In this document: positions 53,004 to 61,344 of the stretch, in pieces
Position numbering within the stretch: position 1 is the stretch's first letter
Layout: every line of letters starts with the position of its first letter
Made by a program: the position numbers and the translations under genes
Notes under the pieces: generated by a model
What the model saw: the letters and a program-made list of their open reading frames with translations, nothing else
Databases searched by the model: none
What the model was told of the DNA's origin: nothing
Assembly (NCBI GenBank): GCA_949288715.1
Contig: CASELH010000008.1
Coordinates: 1-62,451, forward strand
Direction: 5' to 3'
DNA: 62,451 nucleotides
Source: an uncultured Bacteroides sp.
Lineage (GTDB): Bacteria; Bacteroidota; Bacteroidia; Bacteroidales; Bacteroidaceae

Positions 53004-53883
53004 GACGAAATTGCAATGCCTGGCAATCGCGTGTATTGCCTGGCTGATCAACTTTTCGGTAGCGTTGCCCATGGCCGCTGCCGAAGGAGATACCTTGCGG
53101 GTGTTGGCCATAGGCAACAGCTTCTCGCAAGACGCGGTAGAGCAGAACCTGCATGAGTTGGGAAAATCGGTAGGCTATACCATTATTATAGGTAACATGT
53201 ACATTGGTGGCTGCCCCTTGGATCGCCATGTGCGCAATGCGCGCAACGATGCCCCGGACTATGTGTACTGTAAAATCAATGCCGAGGGAGAGAAGACCAA
53301 GACGGACTCCGTGTCCCTGGCTCGCGCCTTGGCCGATGAACCTTGGGACTACGTCAGCATGCAGCAGGCCAGCCCCTTATCCGGCATTTACGAGAGTTAT
53401 GCGGCCTCCTTGCCCGAATTGAAGGAATATGTCGTGCAAAGAATCCCTAAAGATGCAGTGCTTATGCTGCACCAGACGTGGGCTTATGCTGCCCACAGCA
53501 CACACTCGGGATTCAAGAACTACGATTCCGATCAACTAAAAATGTATGCCGCCATTGTGGATGCCGTAAAGCGAGCAAGCAAGTTGACGGGTATTCATAA
53601 GATTATCCCCACTGGAACCGCTATTCAGAATGCGCGTACTTCCTACATCGGCGACCACATGGACCGCGATGGCTACCATTTGGACTTGAAGGTTGGACGT
53701 TACACCGCTGCATGCACTTGGCTGGAGGCATTGACCGGGCACAATGTGATAGGGGCACCGTATGCCCCCGAAGGAGTGAATGCCGATGACAAGAAAGTGG
53801 CTCAGAAGGCTGCCCATGCAGCCATACTTCGCCCGGATGGCGTGACGGAGTTGGTGGACTTGAAGCAACATGACGGGAATTAA
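52996..53883 (+). CDS. DUF4886 protein, SGNH-hydrolase-like
   Basis: A 295-residue secreted protein with signal peptide (about 1-30). LRVLAIGNSFSQDAVE resembles block I of SGNH hydrolases, with the serine in GNSFS as candidate nucleophile, and a DGYHLD motif near 228 resembles block V (DxxH). A glycan O-esterase role would fit its place at the end of a hydrolase operon. This is inference, as the family is not characterised to my knowledge. It overlaps bglX by 8 bp. Confidence 0.82.
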   Translation: MNKTKLQCLAIACIAWLINFSVALPMAAAEGDTLRVLAIGNSFSQDAVEQNLHELGKSVGYTIIIGNMYIGGCPLDRHVRNARNDAPDYVYCKINAEGEKTKTDSVSLARALADEPWDYVSMQQASPLSGIYESYAASLPELKEYVVQRIPKDAVLMLHQTWAYAAHSTHSGFKNYDSDQLKMYAAIVDAVKRASKLTGIHKIIPTGTAIQNARTSYIGDHMDRDGYHLDLKVGRYTAACTWLEALTGHNVIGAPYAPEGVNADDKKVAQKAAHAAILRPDGVTELVDLKQHDGN

Positions 53884-53911
53884 AGGATGAATGAAGAGTC
53901 CTTTTCCCCTG

Positions 53912-54070
53912 TCAAGGAGGTGTATCAAAACCTTCTGAATGCTTCCTTTTAGGCACGGATTACGTGGATTTCACGGATTAAGTTTATTAAATCCGCGTTA
54001 TTCCGCGTAATCCGTGCCCAATATATAACATTTTGAAAGCGTTCATAGAATTTGATTCACCTCCTTGATG
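53912..54070. repeat. 159-bp compound palindromic element, TTTAGGCACGG family copy 2
   Basis: The outer arms CAAGGAGGTG (53913-53922) and CACCTCCTTG (54058-54067) are perfect complements extended by ATCAAA/TTTGAT. Inside them is the palindrome 53947-54020 shared with 30623-30731. It lies between the convergent DUF4886 and sigma factor genes. Confidence 0.8.
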
Positions 54071-54101
54071 TATATGACCTTGTGTTGGCTTTGCACGATG
54101 C

Positions 54102-54710
54102 TTACTGCAGCGGGGAAGGCCAGTCGAACGGCTCAATCGTGGTAGCCAGCAGGAAGAACAAAGGCAAGTAGTCCTTCAGTTCGACGCGCAGGATTTTGAG
54201 GGCTTGCTGTATGCGGTAGTCTATGGTCTTGGGGGAAACGTTCAGTTGTTGGGCAATGTCTTTGTAGCTGTATCCTTCGAAGCGGTGCATGCGGAAGGCT
54301 TCCTGATAGGAGGGAGGCAGTTTGGCCACGGCCTCTTCTATCACATTGTACAGCTCGTCCAGTTGCTGGCCGTCGATGTCGCTCCATATTTCCTGCATTT
54401 CCTGGTAGAATTTCGTGTCGGCCGCTAGGCGCACTTCTTGCTTGCGCATGCACATGATGGCGCGGTTGTACACCGTCTTGTACAGGTAGTTGCTGAACGA
54501 CGACTCTATGAAGCCCAGCATGCTGGCATTCTCCCATATCCAGAGCATGATGTCTTCCACGATTTCTTCGGCATCTTCCAGCTCTACGAATCTGCTGCCA
54601 TAGGCACAAAGGGTGGGGTAGTACTTCTGAAACAAGTGGTCGAACGCCTCTTTGTCGCCATTTCCTATGGCTTGCAGCAATTGTCTATCTTCAAGCAAAC
54701 TGTTTTGCAT
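54102..54710 (-). CDS. ECF RNA polymerase sigma factor
   Basis: A 202-residue sigma-70 family protein with regions 2 (DHLFQKYYPTLCAYGSRFVELEDAEEIVED) and 4 (PPSYQEAFRMHRFEGYSYKDIAQQL). It belongs to the group that pairs with FecR-type anti-sigma factors in glycan loci. It is divergent from its presumed anti-sigma gene (starts 127 bp apart). More often the two genes run in the same direction. A full consensus promoter on the minus strand (54764-54733) precedes it. Confidence 0.92.
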   Translation of the reverse strand: MQNSLLEDRQLLQAIGNGDKEAFDHLFQKYYPTLCAYGSRFVELEDAEEIVEDIMLWIWENASMLGFIESSFSNYLYKTVYNRAIMCMRKQEVRLAADTKFYQEMQEIWSDIDGQQLDELYNVIEEAVAKLPPSYQEAFRMHRFEGYSYKDIAQQLNVSPKTIDYRIQQALKILRVELKDYLPLFFLLATTIEPFDWPSPLQ

Positions 54711-54732
54711 GGTTTTTTATAATTAGGCAGGG

Positions 54733-54764
54733 CAAAAATATGTTTTTTCGGGAAGAAAAGCAAA
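54733..54764 (-). promoter_or_regulatory. Promoter of the ECF sigma gene
   Basis: The minus strand reads TTTG (54764-54761), 20 nt, then TATTTTTG (54740-54733), a full consensus match, 22 nt before the start at 54710. This suggests housekeeping-level transcription of the sigma gene. Confidence 0.7.
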
Positions 54765-54837
54765 AAAAAACAATTTCCAGTTTAGGAATATTCATCTCCG
54801 CATGCGTCATTACAATAGAAGAAAGAAAAAACAGCAT

Positions 54838-55872
54838 ATGACTCCAGATAAAGACCATATAGAACCGATAGAATCCCTGCTTCCCCGCTATTGCGACGGC
54901 AACGTGACCGACGAAGAACGTCGCCGGGTAGTGGAGTGGATGGAGGCGTCCGAGGAAAACAAGCGGATAGCCAAGCAGGTCAACCTAATTTATTTAGCTT
55001 CGCATGCCATCAAGGTGCGCCGCAGCATAGACACTGATAAGGCTTTGAATAGAGTAAAAGGTAAAATGATTGTGCACAGGAAGCGCAAGTATTGGGAATG
55101 GGCACAACGGGCAGCTGCCGTTTTGTTCATCCCTCTCCTTGCCGCTACTTTGTTCTTGTCTTTGCCTTCCGAAGACGAAGCCTTGCCCAGAGCTACCGCC
55201 CGGCTTATGGAGGTGAACACAAGCCCCGGCATGACCAGCTCGCTCGTCTTGCCCGATGGCACCAGAGTCTACCTGAACTCGGAAACGAGGCTGACTTATC
55301 CCAGCTTCTTTGACGGAGACACGCGCGAAGTAACCCTCTCGGGCGAAGCCTATTTCGAGGTGGCTAAGGATGCCGAACACCGGTTCATCGTCCACACACC
55401 CCACCACTCGCAAATAGAGGTGCTGGGCACCAGCTTCAACGTGGAGGCTTACGAGAGCGATGAAGAAATCACCACGACCCTGGTCGAAGGCAAAGTGCAC
55501 TTCCTGTATAAAGAGGGAGGAGCCAAGCACCTGGTGACCTTGCAGCCCAATGAGAAGCTTATCTATCAGACCGATGACCATGAAGTAGACCTGTATGCCA
55601 CCTCTTGCCTGGCCGAAACGGCTTGGAAAGACGGAAAAATAGTGTTTAGGAATACCACCCTGCGCGAAGGCCTCAAGATGCTGGCCAAGCGCTACAATGT
55701 GGAGTTCATCATCAAGAACTCCAAGGGGCTGGACGACCCCTTTACCGGCACCTTCACCAACCAGCGCCTGGAGCGCATCTTGCAGTACTTCAGCATATCT
55801 TCCCACATACGCTGGCGGTATGTGGACGGAGGCGACATCAATGAAACCAAAAGCAAAATAGAAATCTATTAA
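54838..55872 (+). CDS. FecR family anti-sigma factor
   Basis: A 344-residue single-span protein. A cytoplasmic helical part (1-85, RYCDGNVTDEERRRVVEWMEAS) binds the sigma factor. A membrane helix (about 92-110) and a periplasmic FecR domain (TSSLVLPDGTRVYLNSETRLTYP...GEAYFEV) follow, ending in a DUF4974-like domain that contacts the STN domain of SusC. An upstream in-frame ATG at 54802 exists. I chose 54838 because an A-rich stretch precedes it and the conserved part starts there. Confidence 0.92.
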   Translation: MTPDKDHIEPIESLLPRYCDGNVTDEERRRVVEWMEASEENKRIAKQVNLIYLASHAIKVRRSIDTDKALNRVKGKMIVHRKRKYWEWAQRAAAVLFIPLLAATLFLSLPSEDEALPRATARLMEVNTSPGMTSSLVLPDGTRVYLNSETRLTYPSFFDGDTREVTLSGEAYFEVAKDAEHRFIVHTPHHSQIEVLGTSFNVEAYESDEEITTTLVEGKVHFLYKEGGAKHLVTLQPNEKLIYQTDDHEVDLYATSCLAETAWKDGKIVFRNTTLREGLKMLAKRYNVEFIIKNSKGLDDPFTGTFTNQRLERILQYFSISSHIRWRYVDGGDINETKSKIEIY

Positions 55873-55927
55873 CTTAATCGGACTAAGCCATGAAAGATAA
55901 CTCTACGTAACCCCTGCAAAGAAAAAA

Positions 55928-55998
55928 ATACGGAATGGCATTGGCGTGCCATCCCGTATGAAAAACCGGAGAATCTGAAAGCCTGCTTGGCGGCAGGC
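55928..55998 (+). promoter_or_regulatory. Two hairpins in the susC leader
   Basis: The first is a two-step stem: ATACGG (55928-55933) with CCGTAT (55954-55959), and ATGGCA with TGCCAT inside. The second is GCCTGC (55981-55986) with GCAGGC (55993-55998). They lie between the FecR stop and the SusC start and could attenuate or protect the susC transcript. Confidence 0.45.
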
Positions 55999-56050
55999 AT
56001 CAAATCTTAATACCGTTTTTTTACTTTTTAATCCATTACATTACAAAGTT

Positions 56051-59000
56051 ATGCAAAATTATTTTAGTCACCAAACATTGGGGACGGCAATTTCGTGTTG
56101 CCGTAATTTAAGGAAACTACCACTAAAGATGAAGGTATTTATTGTTGCCCTGCTGTGCTCTGTCGGACTTGCACAGGCGGCCGGAACTTATGCGCAAAAC
56201 GCAAAAATCAGCCTGGAGGCCAATAACCAGACTGTACGTGAGGTGCTTCATGAAATTGAAGCACAGAGTGAATTCGACTTCTTCTTCAACAACAAGCATG
56301 TCGACTTGGACCGTCGCGTTTCGGTAGCGGCCGACCGCGACAACATCTTCGAGGTGCTGGATGAGGTGTTTGAAGGCACCAATGTGAAGTACACCGTGCT
56401 GGACAAGAAAATCATTCTTTCCACCGAACTCCGTGAGGCTTCGGTCCAGCAGCAGACGAAAGCTGTCAGTGGTACCGTGCTCGATACCAATGGCGAACCG
56501 CTGATTGGTGCTACCGTGGCACTGAAGTCGGATAACAGCAAAGGCACCATTACCGACATAAACGGGCACTTCCGCCTGGAAGGTCTTCCCTCCAACGCCG
56601 TGTTGCAAGTGTCCTACATAGGCTACCGCACGGAAGAGGTACCGGTGGCCGGACAAAAAGAGCTCAACATCGTGCTGAAGGAAGATACCGAAACGCTGGA
56701 TGAAGTCGTAGTAATTGGTTACGGTTCACAACGCAAGTCCGACTTGACCGGTGGCTTGGTAGCCGTGGGCAAAGAGAAGCTGGAGATGGTGCAGAGCAGC
56801 AACCTGCTCGACCGCTTGGCCGGACAGATTCCCGGTTTGAGCGTAACTACGGGCGACGCCGCTCCCGGTAGCGACCAGACGTTGCTGATTCGTGGTGAAA
56901 ACTCACTCAGCGCCAGCAACTCGCCGTTGATAGTATTGGATGGCATCCCCTACAGTGGCTCGCTGGGCGATATCGACCCGAACATCATCGAAAACCTGAG
57001 TGTGCTGAAGGATGCCTCTGCCGCAGCCATCTACGGTTCGCGTGGTTCTAACGGCGTTATCTTGATTCAAACCAAGAAGGGTAAGGTAGGCGCTCCCCAA
57101 GTGACTTACAAGGGACAAATCCGCATGTCGCAACCCCAACAGACCATCGACGTGATGAACGGCGAGGAGTACATCAAGTACCGCCAAGATATTTACCGCT
57201 TGAAAGACGGTTGGAGTGGTGACCAGTTGAATCCTGAAAACTGGTTGAGTGCCAGTGAGCTGATTAACTACAATCAAGGCATCACTACCGATTGGCAAGA
57301 CCTTATTTTCCGCAACGCTTTGACCCATGAACATCAGGTGGGCATTTCCGGCGGTACGGAAAGCACCACTTATATGGCTGCCGTGTCTTACCTGGGCCAG
57401 GAAGGCGTAGTGGAGAACTCCAAGCTGACCCGTTACAACATCAACTTGAACGTGACGCAGGTGCTCAACAAGTGGTTGACCATCGGTGTGCAGACTCAGT
57501 TCGTGCAAAGAGAAAACGGTGGCATTACGCCAAACATTGAGCACGCCGTAAAGCAAAGCCCTTATGGCTTGTTCAAGGATGAGAACGGCAATTACCATGA
57601 AGAGCCTATGGACCAGTCGCTCATCGTCAATCCCTTTACCGATGTGCCTGCCGACCAGGACAGAACCCGCCGCAACGTGTTTATCAACACCTTTGCCGAC
57701 ATCAAGCTGCCGGTGAAGGGACTGTCGGCCCGCACCACCTTCGGTTACAACTACCGCAACGACTTTACAGGCACTTACTACCCGCGCACCACGAAGACTG
57801 GCCGTCCCACTCAGGGCAAGGCCAGCATCAGCAACACGAACTACTGGGACTACACATGGGAAAACCTGGTAAAGTACAGCAACGACTTTGGCAAACACCA
57901 CTTTGACGCAACAGGCTTGTTCAGCGTGCAGCAGACACAAAGCAAGTCTTCAAGCCTGTCAGCCGAGAAGTTCGTGAACGATGACTCCAGCTACCACAAC
58001 ATTGCTGCCGGTGAGCAGAACAAAACGGTGGGCTCCAGCCTGAGCGAAACAGCCATGCTGTCCTACATGCTCCGCTTGAACTATTCTTACGCAGGCAAGT
58101 ACATGCTGACGCTGACAGGACGTAGCGACGGCTACTCGGCATTCGGTGCCAACAACAAGTATGCCTTCTTCCCCTCGGTGGCAGCTGCATGGAATGTGGC
58201 TTCCGAAGACTTCATGGAAGGTGCCCAAGGTTGGTTGGACCAACTGAAACTCCGTGTATCTTACGGCTCCAATGGTAACCAGGCCATCAATCCCTACCAG
58301 ACGCTGGACCGCTTGCACACCACACAGTATATATATGGTGACGGCGCGCAAGGCGTAAACGGCGCTTACCTGCCCAACGACGGTGTGGGCAACCCCAACT
58401 TGCGCTGGGAAACGACCAATACCTTCAACGTCGGTATCGACTACTCGTTCTTCAAAGGCCGCATCAACGGTAACATCGAAATGTATGTGGCCAACACCAA
58501 AGACCTGTTGATGTCGCGCACGGTGCCCATCATGAACGGCTTCAGCAAGATTATGGATAACGTGGGCCAGACGCGCAACAAAGGTGTGGAAGTGACGCTG
58601 AACACCGTCAACATCCGCAATAAAGACTGGGAGTGGAAAACCAGCATCAACTTCTCGTTGAACCGCGACAAAATCATCGAACTGCGTGGCGATGGCAAAG
58701 ATGATATCACCAACCGTTGGTTTATCGGCAAGCCATTGAGAGTATTCTACGATTATGAGGTAGATGGTATCTGGCAAGAGGGAGACCAATATACTTACAT
58801 TACCTCCGAAGGTGTTGAAGAAGAAATACAGAAAGGAGCCAAGCCGGGTTGGGCGAAGATTAAGGACATTGACGGAAACGGCAAAATCGACTCGAACGAC
58901 AAGACCATTATCGGCTCGAAGAACCCGAGCTTCCTGATGTCTATGGGCAACACGGTAACTTACAAGAATTTCTACTTGTCGCTCTTGCTGAATGGTACGT

Positions 59001-59377
59001 TTAAGGTGACCCGCACGCTCAATGAAGCCAATATAGGCGGATGGGGCTACAGCCTTTACAACTACATTGCGGATGCCAGCTATTGGACACCGGAAACGCC
59101 CAATGCCAAGTATCCGTCTCCGGCATACACTACTTTCGACGGCCATAGCTTCTATAAAGACTTCACGTATATCAATATCAAAAATATTACCTTGGGTTAC
59201 AACTTCGATAGCCAGGTTTGCAAGAAGATGGGCATCAGTGGCTTGGGGCTCAACTTGAGCGTGGAAAATCTTTATACCTTCTGTGACCAGCGCAACATCA
59301 TGAACTATGATGCCAGCTATGCTTGGGCTTACCCGACGGCGCGTTCTTTCTCGCTGGGTGTGAATCTGACCTTTTAA
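56051..59377 (+). CDS. SusC/RagA family TonB-linked outer-membrane transporter with STN domain
   Basis: A 1108-residue protein. The signal peptide ends at GTYAQ (about 49). The STN signalling domain (about 50-125) is followed by a carboxypeptidase-regulatory-like domain (about 138-220), a TonB-box region (LDEVVVIGYG), the plug and a beta barrel ending in LGVNLTF. The STN domain plus the adjacent FecR and ECF sigma genes mark it as a transducer that senses its own glycan substrate. SusD follows after 28 bp. Confidence 0.95.
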   Translation: MQNYFSHQTLGTAISCCRNLRKLPLKMKVFIVALLCSVGLAQAAGTYAQNAKISLEANNQTVREVLHEIEAQSEFDFFFNNKHVDLDRRVSVAADRDNIFEVLDEVFEGTNVKYTVLDKKIILSTELREASVQQQTKAVSGTVLDTNGEPLIGATVALKSDNSKGTITDINGHFRLEGLPSNAVLQVSYIGYRTEEVPVAGQKELNIVLKEDTETLDEVVVIGYGSQRKSDLTGGLVAVGKEKLEMVQSSNLLDRLAGQIPGLSVTTGDAAPGSDQTLLIRGENSLSASNSPLIVLDGIPYSGSLGDIDPNIIENLSVLKDASAAAIYGSRGSNGVILIQTKKGKVGAPQVTYKGQIRMSQPQQTIDVMNGEEYIKYRQDIYRLKDGWSGDQLNPENWLSASELINYNQGITTDWQDLIFRNALTHEHQVGISGGTESTTYMAAVSYLGQEGVVENSKLTRYNINLNVTQVLNKWLTIGVQTQFVQRENGGITPNIEHAVKQSPYGLFKDENGNYHEEPMDQSLIVNPFTDVPADQDRTRRNVFINTFADIKLPVKGLSARTTFGYNYRNDFTGTYYPRTTKTGRPTQGKASISNTNYWDYTWENLVKYSNDFGKHHFDATGLFSVQQTQSKSSSLSAEKFVNDDSSYHNIAAGEQNKTVGSSLSETAMLSYMLRLNYSYAGKYMLTLTGRSDGYSAFGANNKYAFFPSVAAAWNVASEDFMEGAQGWLDQLKLRVSYGSNGNQAINPYQTLDRLHTTQYIYGDGAQGVNGAYLPNDGVGNPNLRWETTNTFNVGIDYSFFKGRINGNIEMYVANTKDLLMSRTVPIMNGFSKIMDNVGQTRNKGVEVTLNTVNIRNKDWEWKTSINFSLNRDKIIELRGDGKDDITNRWFIGKPLRVFYDYEVDGIWQEGDQYTYITSEGVEEEIQKGAKPGWAKIKDIDGNGKIDSNDKTIIGSKNPSFLMSMGNTVTYKNFYLSLLLNGTFKVTRTLNEANIGGWGYSLYNYIADASYWTPETPNAKYPSPAYTTFDGHSFYKDFTYINIKNITLGYNFDSQVCKKMGISGLGLNLSVENLYTFCDQRNIMNYDASYAWAYPTARSFSLGVNLTF

Positions 59378-59405
59378 TTAGAAACTTAAATAACATACCA
59401 AAACA

Positions 59406-61025
59406 ATGAAAAAATATCTATCAAAAATAGCTGCCGGACTGGCGCTGATAGTGGCATCGAGCAGCTGTTCGGACTTCTTGAACGAAGACTTGAAAAAAGA
59501 ATTGGCACCGGATAATACCTATACCAGCTCGTATGGTTTTGAAGTGGGCATTAACGGCCTTTACGCCATTGCCCGCTCCGAATACAACACGTGGGGCGAA
59601 AACGGCGCGTTCATGCACAATGGCGCCTGCGCTTACGAGGTCTTCCAAATCGGTACGGACTTGGCCGTGATGGGCACCAAGGACGGCTCCATCCAGCCCT
59701 TCGGATACATGACGCTGACGTCGAACACCACCTTCGTAGAGTCTTACTGGAAATGGGCTTACAGCTTGATTGCCGCTGCCAACGAGGTGCTGAGGTATTC
59801 GGAAATCAATAACAATTGGGATGCCCCGACCGACAAAGCACTGTACCAGGCCGAGGCCCGCTTCTTCCGCGCTTATGCCTACCGCCTGCTGGTGTACACG
59901 TATGGCGATGTGCCCTACGTGGAAAACATCCAGGAAGACTTCCGGATAGACTTCACCCGCACGCCCAAGGAAGAGGTGTTGTCGCACGTGGTAGACGACC
60001 TGAAGTTTGCCATGGAAAACCTGCCGGACGACCCCGACAGCGTTGAGCCCGGTAAACTGACTAAATGGGCCGCCGAACACCTGCTGAGCGAAATCTACCT
60101 GATGCAGGGCAACTATGAGGATGCGGCCACTTGTGCCGAGAACGTCATCAAGAGCGGGCATTTCCACCTGATGCAAGACCGCTTTGGAGCGAAGGCCGAC
60201 GAGCCGGGCGACGTGTTCTCCGACCTGTTTGTGGAAAACAACCAGAACCGCACTTCCGGCAACATGGAGAGCATCTGGGTGATGCAGTTCGAGTATCAGA
60301 CCCAGGGCGGAGGCACCAATTCCGACGACTGGACACGCCGTGCCTGGGAGCCCAAGTACTTCGAAATACAAGGCTTTGCGTTGGCAGACTCCTTGGGCGG
60401 CCGCGGCCTGTCGCAACTGGTGCCCATGAAGTGGTGGATTGGCGAGGATGCTGGCTTCTACGACAAGAGCGACATCCGCAACTCCGAGTACAACATTAAG
60501 CGCCACTGGTACTACAACAACCCGGACATGCCCGATCTCTTCGGAAAGCTTTGCCCCATCACGGACGAGACTTGGTTCCAAACCTACCGCCTGTATCCGG
60601 CTCTGACCAAATTCTTCTACGGCCGTGCAGAAGACCTGCAGCTGACGGGCTCATACCGCGACCGCATGAAGTACCGCCTCTCCGAAACCTATCTGTACCT
60701 CTGTGAGGCCCGCATGATGCAGGGCGACCTGGCCGGTGCGCGCGAAGCCATCAACGAAGTGCGCCGTCGTGCCGGTGCATCGGAGTTGACAAGCGACAGC
60801 CAAATGACTGTGGACTTCCTGCTGGACGAGCGTATTCGCGAGCTGGTGGGTGAAGAGCAACGCCGCTTCACGCTGCTGCGCCTTGGTAAGTTGCTGGAGC
60901 GCACGCGCAAGTATAATACCGAGGCCGGCCCGGCCATGAAGGATTACCACGTGCTGTGGCCCATTCCGCAGAGTATCATCGACTCCAACACCGGTGCCGA
61001 GTTCCCGCAGAATGACGGATATTAA
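59406..61025 (+). CDS. SusD/RagB family surface glycan-binding lipoprotein
   Basis: A 539-residue lipoprotein with lipobox-like SSSC (C21) followed by SDFLNEDLKKE. A SusD-like domain (about 30-300) and a RagB/SusD C-terminal domain (about 330-539, LYLCEARMMQGDLAGAREAINEVRRRAG) are present. It forms the lid over the SusC barrel and captures the oligosaccharide. It is co-transcribed with SusC and followed by an intrinsic terminator. Confidence 0.95.
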   Translation: MKKYLSKIAAGLALIVASSSCSDFLNEDLKKELAPDNTYTSSYGFEVGINGLYAIARSEYNTWGENGAFMHNGACAYEVFQIGTDLAVMGTKDGSIQPFGYMTLTSNTTFVESYWKWAYSLIAAANEVLRYSEINNNWDAPTDKALYQAEARFFRAYAYRLLVYTYGDVPYVENIQEDFRIDFTRTPKEEVLSHVVDDLKFAMENLPDDPDSVEPGKLTKWAAEHLLSEIYLMQGNYEDAATCAENVIKSGHFHLMQDRFGAKADEPGDVFSDLFVENNQNRTSGNMESIWVMQFEYQTQGGGTNSDDWTRRAWEPKYFEIQGFALADSLGGRGLSQLVPMKWWIGEDAGFYDKSDIRNSEYNIKRHWYYNNPDMPDLFGKLCPITDETWFQTYRLYPALTKFFYGRAEDLQLTGSYRDRMKYRLSETYLYLCEARMMQGDLAGAREAINEVRRRAGASELTSDSQMTVDFLLDERIRELVGEEQRRFTLLRLGKLLERTRKYNTEAGPAMKDYHVLWPIPQSIIDSNTGAEFPQNDGY

Positions 61026-61055
61026 TCTTATCCATAGGCTCTGATGCCTGCACAT

Positions 61056-61111
61056 AAAGGGGATTGTTCCTCGTCTTTATCCACTATACAGACAAGGCAA
61101 TCCCCTTTTTT
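61056..61111 (+). terminator. Intrinsic terminator after susD
   Basis: AAAGGGGATTG (61056-61066) pairs with CAATCCCCTTT (61098-61108), followed by a T-run to 61111. It ends the susCD transcript. Confidence 0.85.
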
Positions 61112-61139
61112 ACAGTGCTTTGCCGGTCTTCCTACGCCA

Positions 61140-61209
61140 CCGTGCCAGCGTTCCAACGCTACCGTGCCGGGGTTTCAACCCTACCGGGGTGGTGTTTCAA
61201 CGCTGCCGG
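61140..61209. repeat. 22-bp dyad array A8, three units
   Basis: Units begin at 61140, 61162 and 61184. Cores are AGCGTT-CC-AACGCT, GGGTT-TC-AACCC and GTGTT-TC-AACGC, with centres at 61153.5, 61175.5 and 61197.5, exactly 22 bp apart. The arms change together between units. Confidence 0.85.
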
Positions 61210-61240
61210 AGAAGAGGAGAAATGATAATTTAGCGGGGCG

Positions 61241-61310
61241 GCACACAGATGACACAGATGGGACAGATTTACACAGTTTTTATTTTTTCGCTATGTATCT
61301 GTGGTCATCA
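61241..61310. repeat. Palindromic element of the GATGACACAGAT type
   Basis: GATGACACAGAT (61248-61259) pairs with ATCTGTGGTCATC (61297-61309) apart from one extra base. Related sequences with repeated ACAGAT are frequent between genes in this group, as far as I recall. Confidence 0.55.
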
Positions 61311-61344
61311 CGTAGAATTATAAAACTACATACAATAATTATTT

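Larger units (their letters stand above)
61026..61344. other. Intergenic region after susD
   Basis: About 320 bp with a terminator (61056-61111), array A8 (61140-61209) and a palindromic element (61241-61310). No gene is seen in it. Confidence 0.7.
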
